Assembly: GCA_029782355.1 (NCBI GenBank)
Contig: JAKOUY010000023.1
Location: 310,001-374,000 of the forward strand
Length of the DNA: 64,000 nt
Origin: Actinomycetes bacterium
GTDB taxonomy: Bacteria > Actinomycetota > Acidimicrobiia > Acidimicrobiales > Ilumatobacteraceae
Reading direction: 5' to 3'
In this document: piece after piece, positions 9,037 through 17,034 of the stretch
How the letters are laid out: each line of letters begins with the position of its first letter
How positions within the stretch are numbered: position 1 is the stretch's first letter
Position numbers and translations under genes: made by a program
The notes under the pieces: model-generated
Databases searched by the model: none
The model's input: only the letters and a program-made list of their open reading frames with translations
Told to the model about the DNA's origin: nothing

Positions 9037-9680
9037 GCAGCGCCCGGCTCGATCTGACGGACGAGGTCCGCCGCCTGCTCGATCACCTGGCCAACGCCGC
9101 TGCCGACGCCCCGGCGACCCGCCGTGCCACCCAGCTGCTGCGCCAGGCGGTGGCCGAACTGAACGCCAACGACGGCAAGGGCGCCAACTGGCGAGCGGTC
9201 GGGCGGTTCTCCGACGAACGCCACCACGCCCACTTCCTCGACGCCAGCCCGTTCACCGGGCGATTCAGCCCGCTCGCCCCACCGATCGCCCTGCGGGTGG
9301 AGGACGACGAGGTGATCGGCGACGTCGTCTACGGCCGGCCGTACGAGGGGCCACCCGGGTTCGTCCATGGCGGGTTCATCGCCGGCGGGTTCGACGAGGT
9401 GCTCGGATACGCCCAGGCACGCAGCGACCAGCCGGGCATGACCGGGCGGCTGACCATCGGCTACCGCTCGCCGACCCCGCTGCACACGCCGCTGCAGTAC
9501 CGGGCCCGGTTGACCAAGTTCGACGGGCGCAAGAACACCGTCACGGCCGAACTGCGCGTCGCCGCCGACGACCGGCTGTGCGCCGAGGCCACCGGACTGT
9601 TCATCGCCCTCCATCCCCATCATCGCCAGCGGCTGTGGCCCGCGGCGGCGGGGGAAGGCGCGACGCCGCCGCCGGGGTGA
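9033..9680 (+). CDS. Hotdog-fold (PaaI-type) thioesterase
   Basis: 215-aa protein with one hotdog domain in its C-terminal two thirds; GPPGFVHGGFIAGGFDEVLG is the typical helix region, with HGG and the acidic Asp/Glu of the acyl-CoA thioesterase active site. The N-terminal ~80 residues are helical and less conserved. Substrate unknown; an acyl-CoA or aromatic thioester is likely. ATG 9033 overlaps the xthA stop as ATGA; the longer reading frame from 8862 is antiparallel to nothing but only reads xthA out of frame, so it was rejected. The last 80 bases overlap the convergent helicase gene. Confidence 0.8.
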   Translation: MSSARLDLTDEVRRLLDHLANAAADAPATRRATQLLRQAVAELNANDGKGANWRAVGRFSDERHHAHFLDASPFTGRFSPLAPPIALRVEDDEVIGDVVYGRPYEGPPGFVHGGFIAGGFDEVLGYAQARSDQPGMTGRLTIGYRSPTPLHTPLQYRARLTKFDGRKNTVTAELRVAADDRLCAEATGLFIALHPHHRQRLWPAAAGEGATPPPG

Positions 9681-11469
9681 TGCCCAGCGCGGTGGCCAGC
9701 TCGGCGCTGGTCACGGGCGGGGCGGTGGCCATCGCCCGGAGGACGTCGTCGGAACACACCGACTGCGGATCGAGGCGCGCCCGGCGGGCCACCCGGTCTC
9801 GCCAGTCCCGCCATGCGGCCAGCGGATCCGGCGGCGTTCGGCGGCGCGGCAGCGGCGAGCGCACCGGGCGGTCGGCGACGGCCGAGCGACGCAGGGTGGC
9901 CATCCACGGACTCTCCCGCGCCTCGGCCCCACGGCGCTGCTCGGTCAGCAGCACGGCGAGGCTCCGCCGAGCGCGAGTGATGGCGACGTAGAACAGGCGG
10001 GCCTCCTCCCGCCGTTGCTCGGGACCGTTGGCCGAGCTGTGCGGGACCAGCCCGTCGTTGGCCCCGACGATCACCACGGTGTCCCACTCCCGCCCCTTGG
10101 CTCCGTGGAAGGTGGTCACCGTGACGGCGGGCGGCTCGGTGCCCTCCAGGTCGTCGAACGGCTGGCGGGCCTCGACCCAGGCGCGGAACGTTCCCGACTC
10201 GCCGGTGGTCAGGTAGCGGTCGGCCTCGATGGCCACCCGGCGCACGGCATCGTCGTGGTGCTCGGCGCGCTCGGCGGCGAACTCGGCCAACTCGGCCCGG
10301 GTCGCGCAGCGGTAGGCCACCGTCAGGGCGCGATGGAAGGGCGATCGCTTGGCGCCCCGGGTGGTGGGCAGGTGACGCGCCGCCAAGGCCTGCTCGACGA
10401 CCCCCAGCTGCTCGTTGGTCCGGGCCAGGACGGCGACCTCGCCCGGCGAACCGGTGCGCACGGCGGCAGCCACCAGGCCGGCGGCGGCTGTCGCCTCGTC
10501 GGCCTCGTCATGGCACGTCGTCACCCCGACGCTCGGACCGTCGGGGGCCCGGGAGCGCGAGTCGTCGTCCAGGTCGACCTCGGCCAGCACTGCCGAGCCG
10601 GCTCGCACCACCTGCGGCGAGCAGCGGTAGTTGTCGCGCAGGGCCACCACGGTCACACCGGGATAGGACCGTTCGACATCCCCGAGCACACGCCAGTCCG
10701 AGCCGTTCCACCCGTAGATCGCCTGGCGCGGATCGCCCACCAGGCACAGGTCGGGACGCCCGGCCCGCCAGCGCTCGAGCACGGCGTGCTGCAGCGGGTT
10801 GAGGTCCTGGGCTTCGTCGACGAAGAAGTGCCGGAAGCGCCAGGTGACCACGGCGGCGAACGTCGGGTCGGCCATCGCCGACAGCATCGACTCGAGCAGA
10901 TCGTCGAAGTCGACCACGCCGCGCTTGCGCTTGCGGGCGGCGTAGGCGTCGGCGACCTGGCGATGGGTCTCGGCGGTCATCGCCGGGCGGCGCCGGGCGG
11001 CCTGGTTGGCGCGGGCGAGGTGCTGGGGTTGCACCCGCCTGGCTCGGGCCCAGTCGAGGTCGCCCAGCGCGGCCGACGGCTCGATCCGCAGGCGCAGGTC
11101 GGCAAGGGCGTCGCGCATCACCCGGAGGCGGTCCTGGACCACCAACGGGGCCGCCTGGTTGCGGGCCAGCGCCCGGTCGCGCAGCAACCGCAGGGCCACG
11201 GCATGGAAGGTGCCGGCCTCGATCGGCTCGCGCAGATCCAGGCGGCGGATCCGACGGCGCAGCTCGCCGGCGGCCTCGCGCGTGAAGGTCAGGGCCAGCA
11301 CGTGCCGGGCGTCCGCCGTGCCACTGGCCACCCGGTAGGCGATCCGCCGGGTGAGCACGGTGGTCTTGCCCGATCCGGCGGCGGCGACGATGGCCAGCGG
11401 CTGAGCCGCGGTGGTGACCGCCTCGCGCTGGGAAGCATCCAGCGAATGGAGCAGCGCGCCCGGATCCAC
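9601..11469 (-). CDS. UvrD2-like superfamily 1 DNA helicase with HRDC tail
   Basis: 622-aa SF1A helicase. Motif I VAAAGSGKTTVLTRR (~27-41), Ia LTFTREAAGEL, II VDEAQDLNPLQ, III LVGDPRQAIYGWNG, IV LRDNYRCSP, V TTFHGAKGREWD, VI LFYVAITRARRSL. The C-terminal ~100 residues (AAWRDWRDRVARRARLD ... SDDVLRAMA) look like an HRDC domain, as in mycobacterial UvrD2. The tetracysteine motif of mycobacterial UvrD2 is not visible. Role: DNA repair/unwinding. GTG 11469 has TAGCCT 6 bases upstream (minus strand), indicating leaderless expression. It overlaps the thioesterase gene tail-to-tail by 80 bases. Confidence 0.9.
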   Translation of the reverse strand: MDPGALLHSLDASQREAVTTAAQPLAIVAAAGSGKTTVLTRRIAYRVASGTADARHVLALTFTREAAGELRRRIRRLDLREPIEAGTFHAVALRLLRDRALARNQAAPLVVQDRLRVMRDALADLRLRIEPSAALGDLDWARARRVQPQHLARANQAARRRPAMTAETHRQVADAYAARKRKRGVVDFDDLLESMLSAMADPTFAAVVTWRFRHFFVDEAQDLNPLQHAVLERWRAGRPDLCLVGDPRQAIYGWNGSDWRVLGDVERSYPGVTVVALRDNYRCSPQVVRAGSAVLAEVDLDDDSRSRAPDGPSVGVTTCHDEADEATAAAGLVAAAVRTGSPGEVAVLARTNEQLGVVEQALAARHLPTTRGAKRSPFHRALTVAYRCATRAELAEFAAERAEHHDDAVRRVAIEADRYLTTGESGTFRAWVEARQPFDDLEGTEPPAVTVTTFHGAKGREWDTVVIVGANDGLVPHSSANGPEQRREEARLFYVAITRARRSLAVLLTEQRRGAEARESPWMATLRRSAVADRPVRSPLPRRRTPPDPLAAWRDWRDRVARRARLDPQSVCSDDVLRAMATAPPVTSAELATALGITPAAASRLPPPPRATAAGDDGDGGR

Positions 11470-11475
11470 ACCAGG

Positions 11476-11481
11476 AGGCTA
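11476..11481 (-). promoter_or_regulatory. -10 box of helicase gene (leaderless)
   Basis: TAGCCT on the minus strand, 6 bases before GTG 11469. Confidence 0.5.
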
Positions 11482-11508
11482 GGCATCAGCCGGCGCCGGC
11501 GGATCCCC

Positions 11509-11514
11509 TACGAT
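11509..11514 (+). promoter_or_regulatory. -10 box of PH-domain gene (leaderless)
   Basis: TACGAT, 7 bases before ATG 11522. This box overlaps the alternative upstream ATG at 11513 and argues against that start. Confidence 0.5.
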
Positions 11515-11521
11515 GCGGGCC

Positions 11522-12169
11522 ATGCCGTTCCCGAAGAAGAACCTCAACGCGGGCGAGACGATCGCCCTCGACATGCATCCGCACTGGTGGTACTTCTCGG
11601 AGGCCGCCGTCGCCCTCGTCGCCAGCATCGTCTTCGGCATCGTCGTGCTGGCCAAGGACCCGCAGGGGAGCGGAGGCACCGCGCTGCGCTGGCTGTCGCT
11701 GATCCTGATCGTCGGCACCGCCCTGTGGCTGCTGGTTCGCTACCTGCGCTGGATGACCACCAACCTGGTGATCACCTCCGACCGGCTGATCTTTCGCCAG
11801 GGGATCTTCGCCAAGAGCGGCATCGAGATCCCGCTGAACCGGGTCAACAACGTCAACTTCAGCCAGTCGGTGTGGGAGCGCCTGCTCGGCGCCGGAGATC
11901 TGCTCATCGAGTCCGGTGGCGAGGATGGCCAGCAGCGGTTCACCGACATCCGCCACCCCGAGCGGGTCCAGAACCTGATCCATGCAGCCACCGAGGCCCT
12001 CGAGCAGCGCCGGGCGGCCTACTCCGCCCAGGCCGCGGCGGCGTCGGCCGCGCCGCCGACCACCGGCGACGTGGCCGGTCAGCTGGAGCGCCTGGAGGGG
12101 CTGCTGCAACGTGGCTCGCTGACCCAGGAGGAGTTCGACGCCCAGAAGCGCAAGCTGCTGGAGGGCTGA
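11522..12169 (+). CDS. Bacterial PH-domain (YdbS-like) membrane protein with SHOCT tail
   Basis: 215 aa. Two transmembrane helices near the N terminus (AAVALVASIVFGIVVLA and LSLILIVGTALWLLV), then a bacterial Pleckstrin-homology-like domain (VITSDRLIFRQGIFAKSG ... IPLNRVNNVNFSQSVWERLL), an Ala-rich linker and a C-terminal SHOCT motif (LERLEGLLQRGSLTQEEFDA). These proteins sit at the inner membrane, and SHOCT is an oligomerisation/regulatory module; precise function is unknown. Start 11522 was preferred to 11513 because a -10 box overlaps the latter. Divergent from the helicase, sharing a 52-base promoter region. Confidence 0.82.
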   Translation: MPFPKKNLNAGETIALDMHPHWWYFSEAAVALVASIVFGIVVLAKDPQGSGGTALRWLSLILIVGTALWLLVRYLRWMTTNLVITSDRLIFRQGIFAKSGIEIPLNRVNNVNFSQSVWERLLGAGDLLIESGGEDGQQRFTDIRHPERVQNLIHAATEALEQRRAAYSAQAAAASAAPPTTGDVAGQLERLEGLLQRGSLTQEEFDAQKRKLLEG

Positions 12170-12176
12170 GCCCCGG

Positions 12177-12680
12177 TCAGGCGGCGAACGGCTTCACCGA
12201 CCCATCGGCGGCGATCAGCACCACCGGCTGACGGGCCCACGTCGACGGGTCGCCGCCCATCCCGGGCGCGTCGGCCGGCATGCCCGGCAGGGCCAGACCG
12301 CGCCCGGTGGGCCGGTCGGCCAGCAGCCGGGCGATGAACTCGGCTGGCACATGGCCCTCGACGGCGTACTCGCCGACGATGGCCGTGTGGCACGAGGCGA
12401 CCGAGTCGGGCACGCCGTGCCGGGCGCGGAACGCGTCGCGCTGGTGGTCCGCCGTCGCGGTGGCCGTGGCGCCGGTGGAGCGCAGGTACCCGACCCACGC
12501 CGTGCAACAGCCTCAACCCGGGTCGGTGTGGACGTCGAGGTGCACGCCGGACAGCACGCCCGGCGAGGCCGATCCCGCCCCGGCGGACGCCGGGGCGGTG
12601 CGGGAATCGGAGCACGCCGCAACCACGGCACCCAGGACGGGCAACGCCAGCAGCTGACGTCGCGTCCAGCCCCCGGCCAT
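12177..12680 (-). CDS. DUF411 metal-binding lipoprotein, probable selenoprotein (in-frame TGA at codon 56)
   Basis: 167-residue reading frame if TGA 12515-12513 is read through. N terminus [20 protein letters not shown] with lipobox VAAC (Cys23) and a twin Arg, so exported, perhaps via Tat. Then [17 protein letters not shown], where DUF411 proteins have the CGCC metal site and the TGA replaces the first Cys. The downstream half is fully DUF411-like: [20 protein letters not shown], then [16 protein letters not shown]411 proteins bind metal (often copper) and sit near copper genes. Reading frame and homology are continuous on both sides of the TGA, a -10 box precedes the ATG, and a SECIS-like hairpin follows the TGA. 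Alternative: a nonsense mutation or base error of TGC. Confidence 0.72.
12480..12500 (-). promoter_or_regulatory. Putative bacterial SECIS hairpin
   Basis: On the mRNA, GCGUGGGU pairs with ACCUGCGC around a CGGGU loop: 8 pairs including two G-U wobbles, 5-nt loop with G in its second position. The loop starts 20 nt after the UGA, inside the window used by bacterial SECIS elements for SelB. It lies in the coding sequence, as bacterial SECIS elements do. Confidence 0.55.
12513..12515 (-). other. In-frame TGA, candidate selenocysteine codon
   Basis: Codon 56 of the DUF411 gene; it aligns with the first Cys of the family CGCC motif and is followed by GCC (Gly-Cys-Cys). One base change from TGC. 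selA, selB, selC and selD are not in this window. Confidence 0.65.
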
Positions 12681-12686
12681 GGGCGG

Positions 12687-12692
12687 ACGATA
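12687..12692 (-). promoter_or_regulatory. -10 box of DUF411 gene (leaderless)
   Basis: TATCGT on the minus strand, 6 bases before ATG 12680. An intact promoter at the expected distance supports the full-length start upstream of the TGA. Confidence 0.5.
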
Positions 12693-12778
12693 CCAGCCAC
12701 CGATCAGCCGGCGACCAGTGGCCCTGGCAGCCCCTCGGATCTGCGGGGCCGGCCCGCGGCGTGGTAGATCAGATGGCC

Positions 12779-13936
12779 ATGCCAGGACCGCTGCAGGGAT
12801 ACCGGATCATCGAGCTGGCGGGCATCGGCCCCGGCCCGTTCGCGGCGATGATGCTCGCCGACATGGGGGCCGAGGTGATCCGGGTCGAGCGGGCCCAGGC
12901 GGTGCGTGGCCCGGCGCCCGACCAGCCGTACTTCGACACGATGCAGCGTGGACGGCGCAACGTGGCCCTCGACCTCAAGCATCCCGACGGCGTGGCCACG
13001 GTCCTCGACCTGGTCGAACGAGCGGACGCGTTGATCGAGGGGTTCCGCCCCGGCGTGGTCGAGCGGCTCGGACTGGGGCCCGAGGTGTGCTTGGCACGCA
13101 ACCCGAAGCTGGTCTTCGGCCGGATGACCGGTTGGGGGCAGACCGGCCCGATGGCGAACGCTGCCGGTCACGACATCAACTACATCTCCCTCGGCGGCGC
13201 GTTGGCCCACTTCGCCCGGGCCGGCGAGCGGCCGGTCCCGCCGATGAACATGGTCGGCGACTTCGGCGGCGGTGGGATGTTCCTGGCCTTCGGTGTGGTC
13301 TGCGCCTTGCTGGAGGCCCAGCGCAGCGGGCAGGGCCAGGTGGTCGATGCGGCCATGGTCGATGGCACGGCGACGCTGATGAGCATGTTCTGGGCGTTCA
13401 AGGCCGTCGGCATGCACGACGAGAACCGTCCGGGCACGAACCTGCTGGACACCGGGGCGCACTTCTACGACGTCTACCGCACGGCCGACGACCGGTTCAT
13501 CTCGCTGGGCTCGATCGAGCCGCAGTTCTACGCCGAGCTGCTGCAGCGGATCGGTCTGGCCGACGATCCCGAACTGAGCCGGCAGATGGACCGGGCCAAC
13601 TGGCCGCACCTCAAGGAACGGATGGCCGAGATCGTCGCCGGGCGGACCCGCGCCGAGTGGTGCGAGCTGCTCGAGGGCACCGACGTGTGCTTCGCCCCGG
13701 TGCTGACCATGTCCGAGGCCGCCGCCCACCCGCACAACGTGGCCCGCAACTCCTTCGTCGAGATCGCCGGGGTCACCCAGCCGGCGCCGGCGCCGCGCTT
13801 CTCGCGCACGCCGGGCCAGGTCGCCTGCCCGCCGGCACATCCCGGCCAGCACACCCGGGCCGTGCTGGCCGACTGGGGCCTCGGCTCCGAGCGGATCGAG
13901 TCCCTGTTCGCCAGCGGGGCGGCGGCGGGGGACTGA
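12779..13936 (+). CDS. CaiB/BaiF family CoA transferase, alpha-methylacyl-CoA racemase-like
   Basis: 385-aa class III CoA-transferase-fold enzyme, closest in motifs to alpha-methylacyl-CoA racemase (branched-chain/sterol side-chain acyl-CoA epimerisation). Seen: [20 protein letters not shown] at the N terminus, [33 protein letters not shown] with the catalytic His of GHDINY, and a conserved Asp near [18 protein letters not shown] 12779 gives the usual MPGPLQGYR start; ATG 12773 and GTG 12761 are possible but longer than family. A weak TAGATC box lies 8 bases before 12779. Its stop overlaps the next start (TGATG), forming an operon with the LmbE and phosphatase genes. Confidence 0.88.
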   Translation: MPGPLQGYRIIELAGIGPGPFAAMMLADMGAEVIRVERAQAVRGPAPDQPYFDTMQRGRRNVALDLKHPDGVATVLDLVERADALIEGFRPGVVERLGLGPEVCLARNPKLVFGRMTGWGQTGPMANAAGHDINYISLGGALAHFARAGERPVPPMNMVGDFGGGGMFLAFGVVCALLEAQRSGQGQVVDAAMVDGTATLMSMFWAFKAVGMHDENRPGTNLLDTGAHFYDVYRTADDRFISLGSIEPQFYAELLQRIGLADDPELSRQMDRANWPHLKERMAEIVAGRTRAEWCELLEGTDVCFAPVLTMSEAAAHPHNVARNSFVEIAGVTQPAPAPRFSRTPGQVACPPAHPGQHTRAVLADWGLGSERIESLFASGAAAGD

Positions 13937-14730
13937 TGGCCACGCTCGTGTGCTTGCACGCCCACCCCGACGACGAGTCGATCACCACGGGCGGGACCAT
14001 TGCCAAGGCCGTGGCCGAGGGCCACCGGGTGGTCGTCGTCTTCGCCACCAACGGCGAGCATGGCGAGGTTCCCGGCGACCTCGGCGAGGGCGAAACCCTG
14101 GCCGATCGTCGCCGGGACGAGGCCGCGGCGTCGGCCGCCATCCTCGGCGCCCAGCGGGTCGCCTGGCTGGGCTACGCCGACAGTGGGATGACCGGCTGGG
14201 CGCAGAACGACCACGACGCGGCCTTCGTCCGCGCCGGGCTGGACGAGGCCGGGCGGCGTCTGGCGGCGATCCTCGACGAGGAGTCGGCTGCGGCATTGAT
14301 CACCTACGACTGGCACGGCAACTACGGCCATCCCGACCACATCCAGGTGCACCGTGTCGGCTACCGCGCCGCCGAACTGGCGGCCGCCACGCCGCGGGTG
14401 TGGGAGGCGACGATGAACCGCGACGCGGTGGTCCGCTTCTCCCGGCTGGCCACCGAGCTCGACCCGAGCGCCGAGCCGTTCGATCCCACCGAGCCGGCCG
14501 ACGACGGCAACCCGATGGGTGAGCCCGAGTCGGCCATCGCCTGGTCGGTCGACGTCTCCGCCCACACCGCGGCCAAGCGGGCGTCGATCGCCGCCCACGC
14601 CAGCCAGGTCAGCGACTCGTCGTTCTTCCTGGCGATGCCCGACGAGGTCTTCGCCGTGGCCTTCGGGACCGAGTGGTTCTGCGAGCGCGGCCGCCCCGGC
14701 CCGCCGCAGCCGGGCTGGATCCTCGGATGA
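13936..14730 (+). CDS. LmbE/PIG-L family deacetylase (MshB/Mca-like)
   Basis: 264-aa zinc-dependent N-acetylglucosaminyl-type deacetylase fold. Zinc/catalytic motifs: AHPDDESITTGG near the N terminus (His, Asp, Asp) and HGNYGHPDHIQVH (~135-147). Central acidic loop and C-terminal ASQVSDSSFF resemble mycothiol enzymes MshB/Mca (mycothiol biosynthesis or conjugate amidase), which fits an actinobacterium, but the exact substrate cannot be fixed from sequence. ATG 13936 overlaps the stop of the racemase gene, and its own end overlaps the histidine phosphatase start (ATGA). The longer in-frame extension to 12679 is a shadow of the racemase. Confidence 0.85.
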   Translation: MATLVCLHAHPDDESITTGGTIAKAVAEGHRVVVVFATNGEHGEVPGDLGEGETLADRRRDEAAASAAILGAQRVAWLGYADSGMTGWAQNDHDAAFVRAGLDEAGRRLAAILDEESAAALITYDWHGNYGHPDHIQVHRVGYRAAELAAATPRVWEATMNRDAVVRFSRLATELDPSAEPFDPTEPADDGNPMGEPESAIAWSVDVSAHTAAKRASIAAHASQVSDSSFFLAMPDEVFAVAFGTEWFCERGRPGPPQPGWILG

Positions 14731-15299
14731 GCCGACCAGCGCCCGTCCGCCTCTACCTGGTGCGGCACGGCCGGGCCGAAGCCGGATGGGACACCAGTCT
14801 CGACCCCGGGCTCGACGATCTCGGTCGCCGGCAGGCCGAGACGGCCGCCCGCCAGCTCGCCGCGCTGATCGCCGAACCGATCGCCGTGATCAGCAGCCCG
14901 CTGCGCCGCTGCCGGGAGACGGCCGCCCCGCTGGCCGAGACCTGGGGGGCCACCGTGACCGTCGAGCCGGCCGTCGCCGAGATCCCCTCGCCCGAGGGCG
15001 TGCCGATGGACCGCCGGACCACCTGGTTGCGCGCCGCGATGACCGGGACGTGGGCCGATCTCGGGCCGCGATACGCCGCCTTCCGGGACGGGCTGGTCGA
15101 CACGCTGCGCAGGCGGCGCGCCCCGGCGGTCGTCGTCAGCCACTTCGTGGCGATCAACGCGGTCATCGGAACGGCCACCGGCGACGACCGGCTGGTGATC
15201 CGCAGCCTGGACAACGCCTCGATCACCGTCGTCGACGTGCTCGACGAGCAGTTCAGCCTGGTCGAGGCCGGTCACGAAGCCGACACCCTGATCCGATGA
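14727..15299 (+). CDS. Histidine phosphatase superfamily protein (phosphoglycerate mutase-like)
   Basis: 190 aa. Catalytic motif LVRHGRAEAGW (phospho-His in RHG) at residues ~11-21, SSPLRRCRETA with the second Arg, an acidic region, and VVVSHFVAINAVIG with the second catalytic His. Short, SixA/CobC-type members act on varied phosphoesters; the substrate is unknown. Start at ATG 14727 overlaps the LmbE stop as ATGA, so translation is probably coupled. Confidence 0.88.
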   Translation: MSRPAPVRLYLVRHGRAEAGWDTSLDPGLDDLGRRQAETAARQLAALIAEPIAVISSPLRRCRETAAPLAETWGATVTVEPAVAEIPSPEGVPMDRRTTWLRAAMTGTWADLGPRYAAFRDGLVDTLRRRRAPAVVVSHFVAINAVIGTATGDDRLVIRSLDNASITVVDVLDEQFSLVEAGHEADTLIR

Positions 15300-15303
15300 G
15301 CCG

Positions 15304-16077
15304 ATGATCGCCTCGATCCGCGGCCTGGGCACGATGGTCAACGTCGCCACCGTGGTGGTCGGGGCGCTGGCCGGCATGGCCGTCGGTCACCGCCTTCCGG
15401 AGCGGACCCGCTCGGTCATCACCGACTGCCTCGGACTGGTCACCCTGCTGATCGCCGCCCTCTCGGCCGCCAGCGTCAGCGACACCGTGTTGCGCACCGC
15501 GGTCGGCAGGGGCGCCCCGGTGCTCATCGTCCTCGGGTCGCTGTTGATCGGCTCGATCACCGGCTCGCTGCTGCGCATCGAGCAGCGCCTCGAGGGGCTG
15601 GCCGGCGTGCTCCAGCGGCGCGTCGGGACCGCCCTGGGCGACGGATCGGACACCGGCCACGGGGCTCGTGAGCGGTTCATCGAGGGCTGGCTGTCCGCCT
15701 CGCTGCTCTTCTGCGTCGGCCCGCTGACCATCCTCGGGTCGCTGAACGACGGGCTGGGCCGCGGCACGGAGCAACTGATGCTCAAGTCGGTGCTCGATCT
15801 GTTCGCCTCGATGGCCTTCGCCGCCTCGCTGGGCGTCGGGGTGCTGCTCTCGGCGCTGTCGGTGGTGGTGATCCAAGGGGCCCTGACGGTGGCCGGCTGG
15901 GGTCTCGGTTCGGTGCTCCCCGACGCCCACATCGCCGCCCTCACTGCCACCGGAGGGATGATGCTGGTGGGCATCGGCCTGCGCCTGCTGCGGGTCCGGG
16001 AGATCCCGGTGGGCGACATGCTCCCGGCGCTGGTGGTCGCCCCGCTGCTCACCCAACTGGTCATCGCCCTGCGCTGA
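15304..16077 (+). CDS. DUF554 family membrane protein
   Basis: 257-aa polytopic membrane protein (about 6-7 helices) of the YqgA/DUF554 family. It starts with the family pattern GLGTMVNVATVVVGALAGMAVG; the middle has the conserved FIEGWLSASLLFCVGPLTIL and DLFASMAFAASLGVGVLLSA. The C-terminal half repeats a similar layout (ALVVAPLLTQL at the end). Transport is suspected for this family but not proven. It follows the phosphatase gene by 4 bases, so it ends this four-gene plus-strand operon. Confidence 0.88.
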   Translation: MIASIRGLGTMVNVATVVVGALAGMAVGHRLPERTRSVITDCLGLVTLLIAALSAASVSDTVLRTAVGRGAPVLIVLGSLLIGSITGSLLRIEQRLEGLAGVLQRRVGTALGDGSDTGHGARERFIEGWLSASLLFCVGPLTILGSLNDGLGRGTEQLMLKSVLDLFASMAFAASLGVGVLLSALSVVVIQGALTVAGWGLGSVLPDAHIAALTATGGMMLVGIGLRLLRVREIPVGDMLPALVVAPLLTQLVIALR

Positions 16078-16127
16078 CTGCCCGCCGATCCGTCCGCCGC
16101 CACCGGGGGCCCGGCAGGCCGGCTCGG

Positions 16128-16133
16128 TAACCT
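16128..16133 (+). promoter_or_regulatory. -10 box of the 16142 gene (leaderless)
   Basis: TAACCT, 8 bases before GTG 16142. Confidence 0.45.
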
Positions 16134-16141
16134 GGCCACTC

Positions 16142-16531
16142 GTGACCCTCGCCGCCGCCGGTCTGGCCGTGCTCAACTTCCACAAGGCCTGGGCCTGGTT
16201 CGTGATCATCGGCAACGGCCTCGCCGGTCTGTGGGCGCTCGGGGCCCACTACCTCGCAGCCCTGCGCACCCGGGCGCTGTGGTGGTTCATCGCCGCGGCC
16301 GAGGCCACCGTGTTCGTCCAGGTCACCCTCGGCGCCATCCTGGTGGGCAAGTACAAGGTGGTGTTCCCCAAGTTCCACGCCTTCTACGGGTTCGTGGCCA
16401 TCATCGCCGTGGCGATCATCTACTCGTACCGCCACCAGATGCGCCACCGCCTGTATCTGCTCTACGGGCTGGGCAGCCTGTTCGTGATGGGCTTGGGCAT
16501 CCGCGCCATGCTGGTGGGCAAGGTCGGCTGA
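16142..16531 (+). CDS. Small four-helix membrane protein, unknown
   Basis: 129 aa with four predicted transmembrane helices (about 12-32, 42-70, 78-95, 103-125). I do not recognise a named family. Histidines at helix ends (NFHKAWAW, KFHAFYG, YRHQMRHR) could bind heme or act in proton transfer, but this is only a suggestion. GTG 16142 was chosen from a -10 box 8 bases upstream. It faces the cytochrome c gene tail-to-tail (20 bases between stops), so an association with the respiratory operon is positional only. Confidence 0.65.
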   Translation: MTLAAAGLAVLNFHKAWAWFVIIGNGLAGLWALGAHYLAALRTRALWWFIAAAEATVFVQVTLGAILVGKYKVVFPKFHAFYGFVAIIAVAIIYSYRHQMRHRLYLLYGLGSLFVMGLGIRAMLVGKVG

Positions 16532-16551
16532 GCGGCCCCGGGGTCGGCCGG

Positions 16552-17031
16552 CTAGCCGGACGCCTTCTTGCCGGTGCGCCAGTCGGGCACGCTGGGGGCC
16601 GTCGGTTCCAGGCTGCGCAGGTAGGTGACGATCTGGCGGATCTGGTCGGCCGTCAGGGTGCCGCCGAACTCCTGGCTCCAGGCGCTCATCGAGCTGCCCG
16701 GCACCCCGGTGGAGATCAGCACGGCCATCTGCGGGTCGGTGATCGAGGCGAAGAACTGCTTGGAGTTCAGCGTCGGCGCGGTGCCTCCAGTGCCGGCGGC
16801 GCCATGACAGCTGGCGCAGCCGGTGGAGAACAGGCTGGTCCCGGCAGCGACGTCGTTGACCTGTTGCTCGCGGGCGGCGTCGGCGCGCAGGCCCGACTCG
16901 CGGATCCTGTAGATGGGAAAGGCGGCGATCAGCGCGGCCATGAACACCAGGCCGACGCTGAGGTACCGGTCGAGGCTGCGCGCCAGCCACGCCGGTTCGA
17001 AGTCACGCAGGCCGCTCGGTCGCTCAGCCAT
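16552..17031 (-). CDS. Membrane-anchored monoheme cytochrome c
   Basis: 159 aa. One N-terminal membrane anchor (LSVGLVFMAALIAAFPIY), then a class-I cytochrome c domain with heme site CASCH (~74-78) and a probable axial Met in STGVPGSSMSAW. Role: electron acceptor of the adjacent Rieske/cytochrome b complex, on the outer face of the membrane. It is last in the minus-strand operon, 3 bases after the Rieske gene. Unlike actinobacterial QcrC, which is diheme and about 270 aa, it has one heme. Confidence 0.9.
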   Translation of the reverse strand: MAERPSGLRDFEPAWLARSLDRYLSVGLVFMAALIAAFPIYRIRESGLRADAAREQQVNDVAAGTSLFSTGCASCHGAAGTGGTAPTLNSKQFFASITDPQMAVLISTGVPGSSMSAWSQEFGGTLTADQIRQIVTYLRSLEPTAPSVPDWRTGKKASG

Positions 17032-17034
17032 GGT

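Noticed and set aside
12177-12413. Short 78-aa gene as annotated by a simple ORF caller
   Set aside because: It is the C-terminal half of the DUF411 gene after the in-frame TGA; homology continues upstream of the TGA in the same frame, and the promoter box belongs to the upstream ATG.
12177-12680. DUF411 as a plain pseudogene
   Set aside because: Only one stop, placed exactly on a catalytic/metal Cys and followed by a SECIS-like hairpin, with no other frameshift or decay. Kept as the alternative explanation, not the main call.
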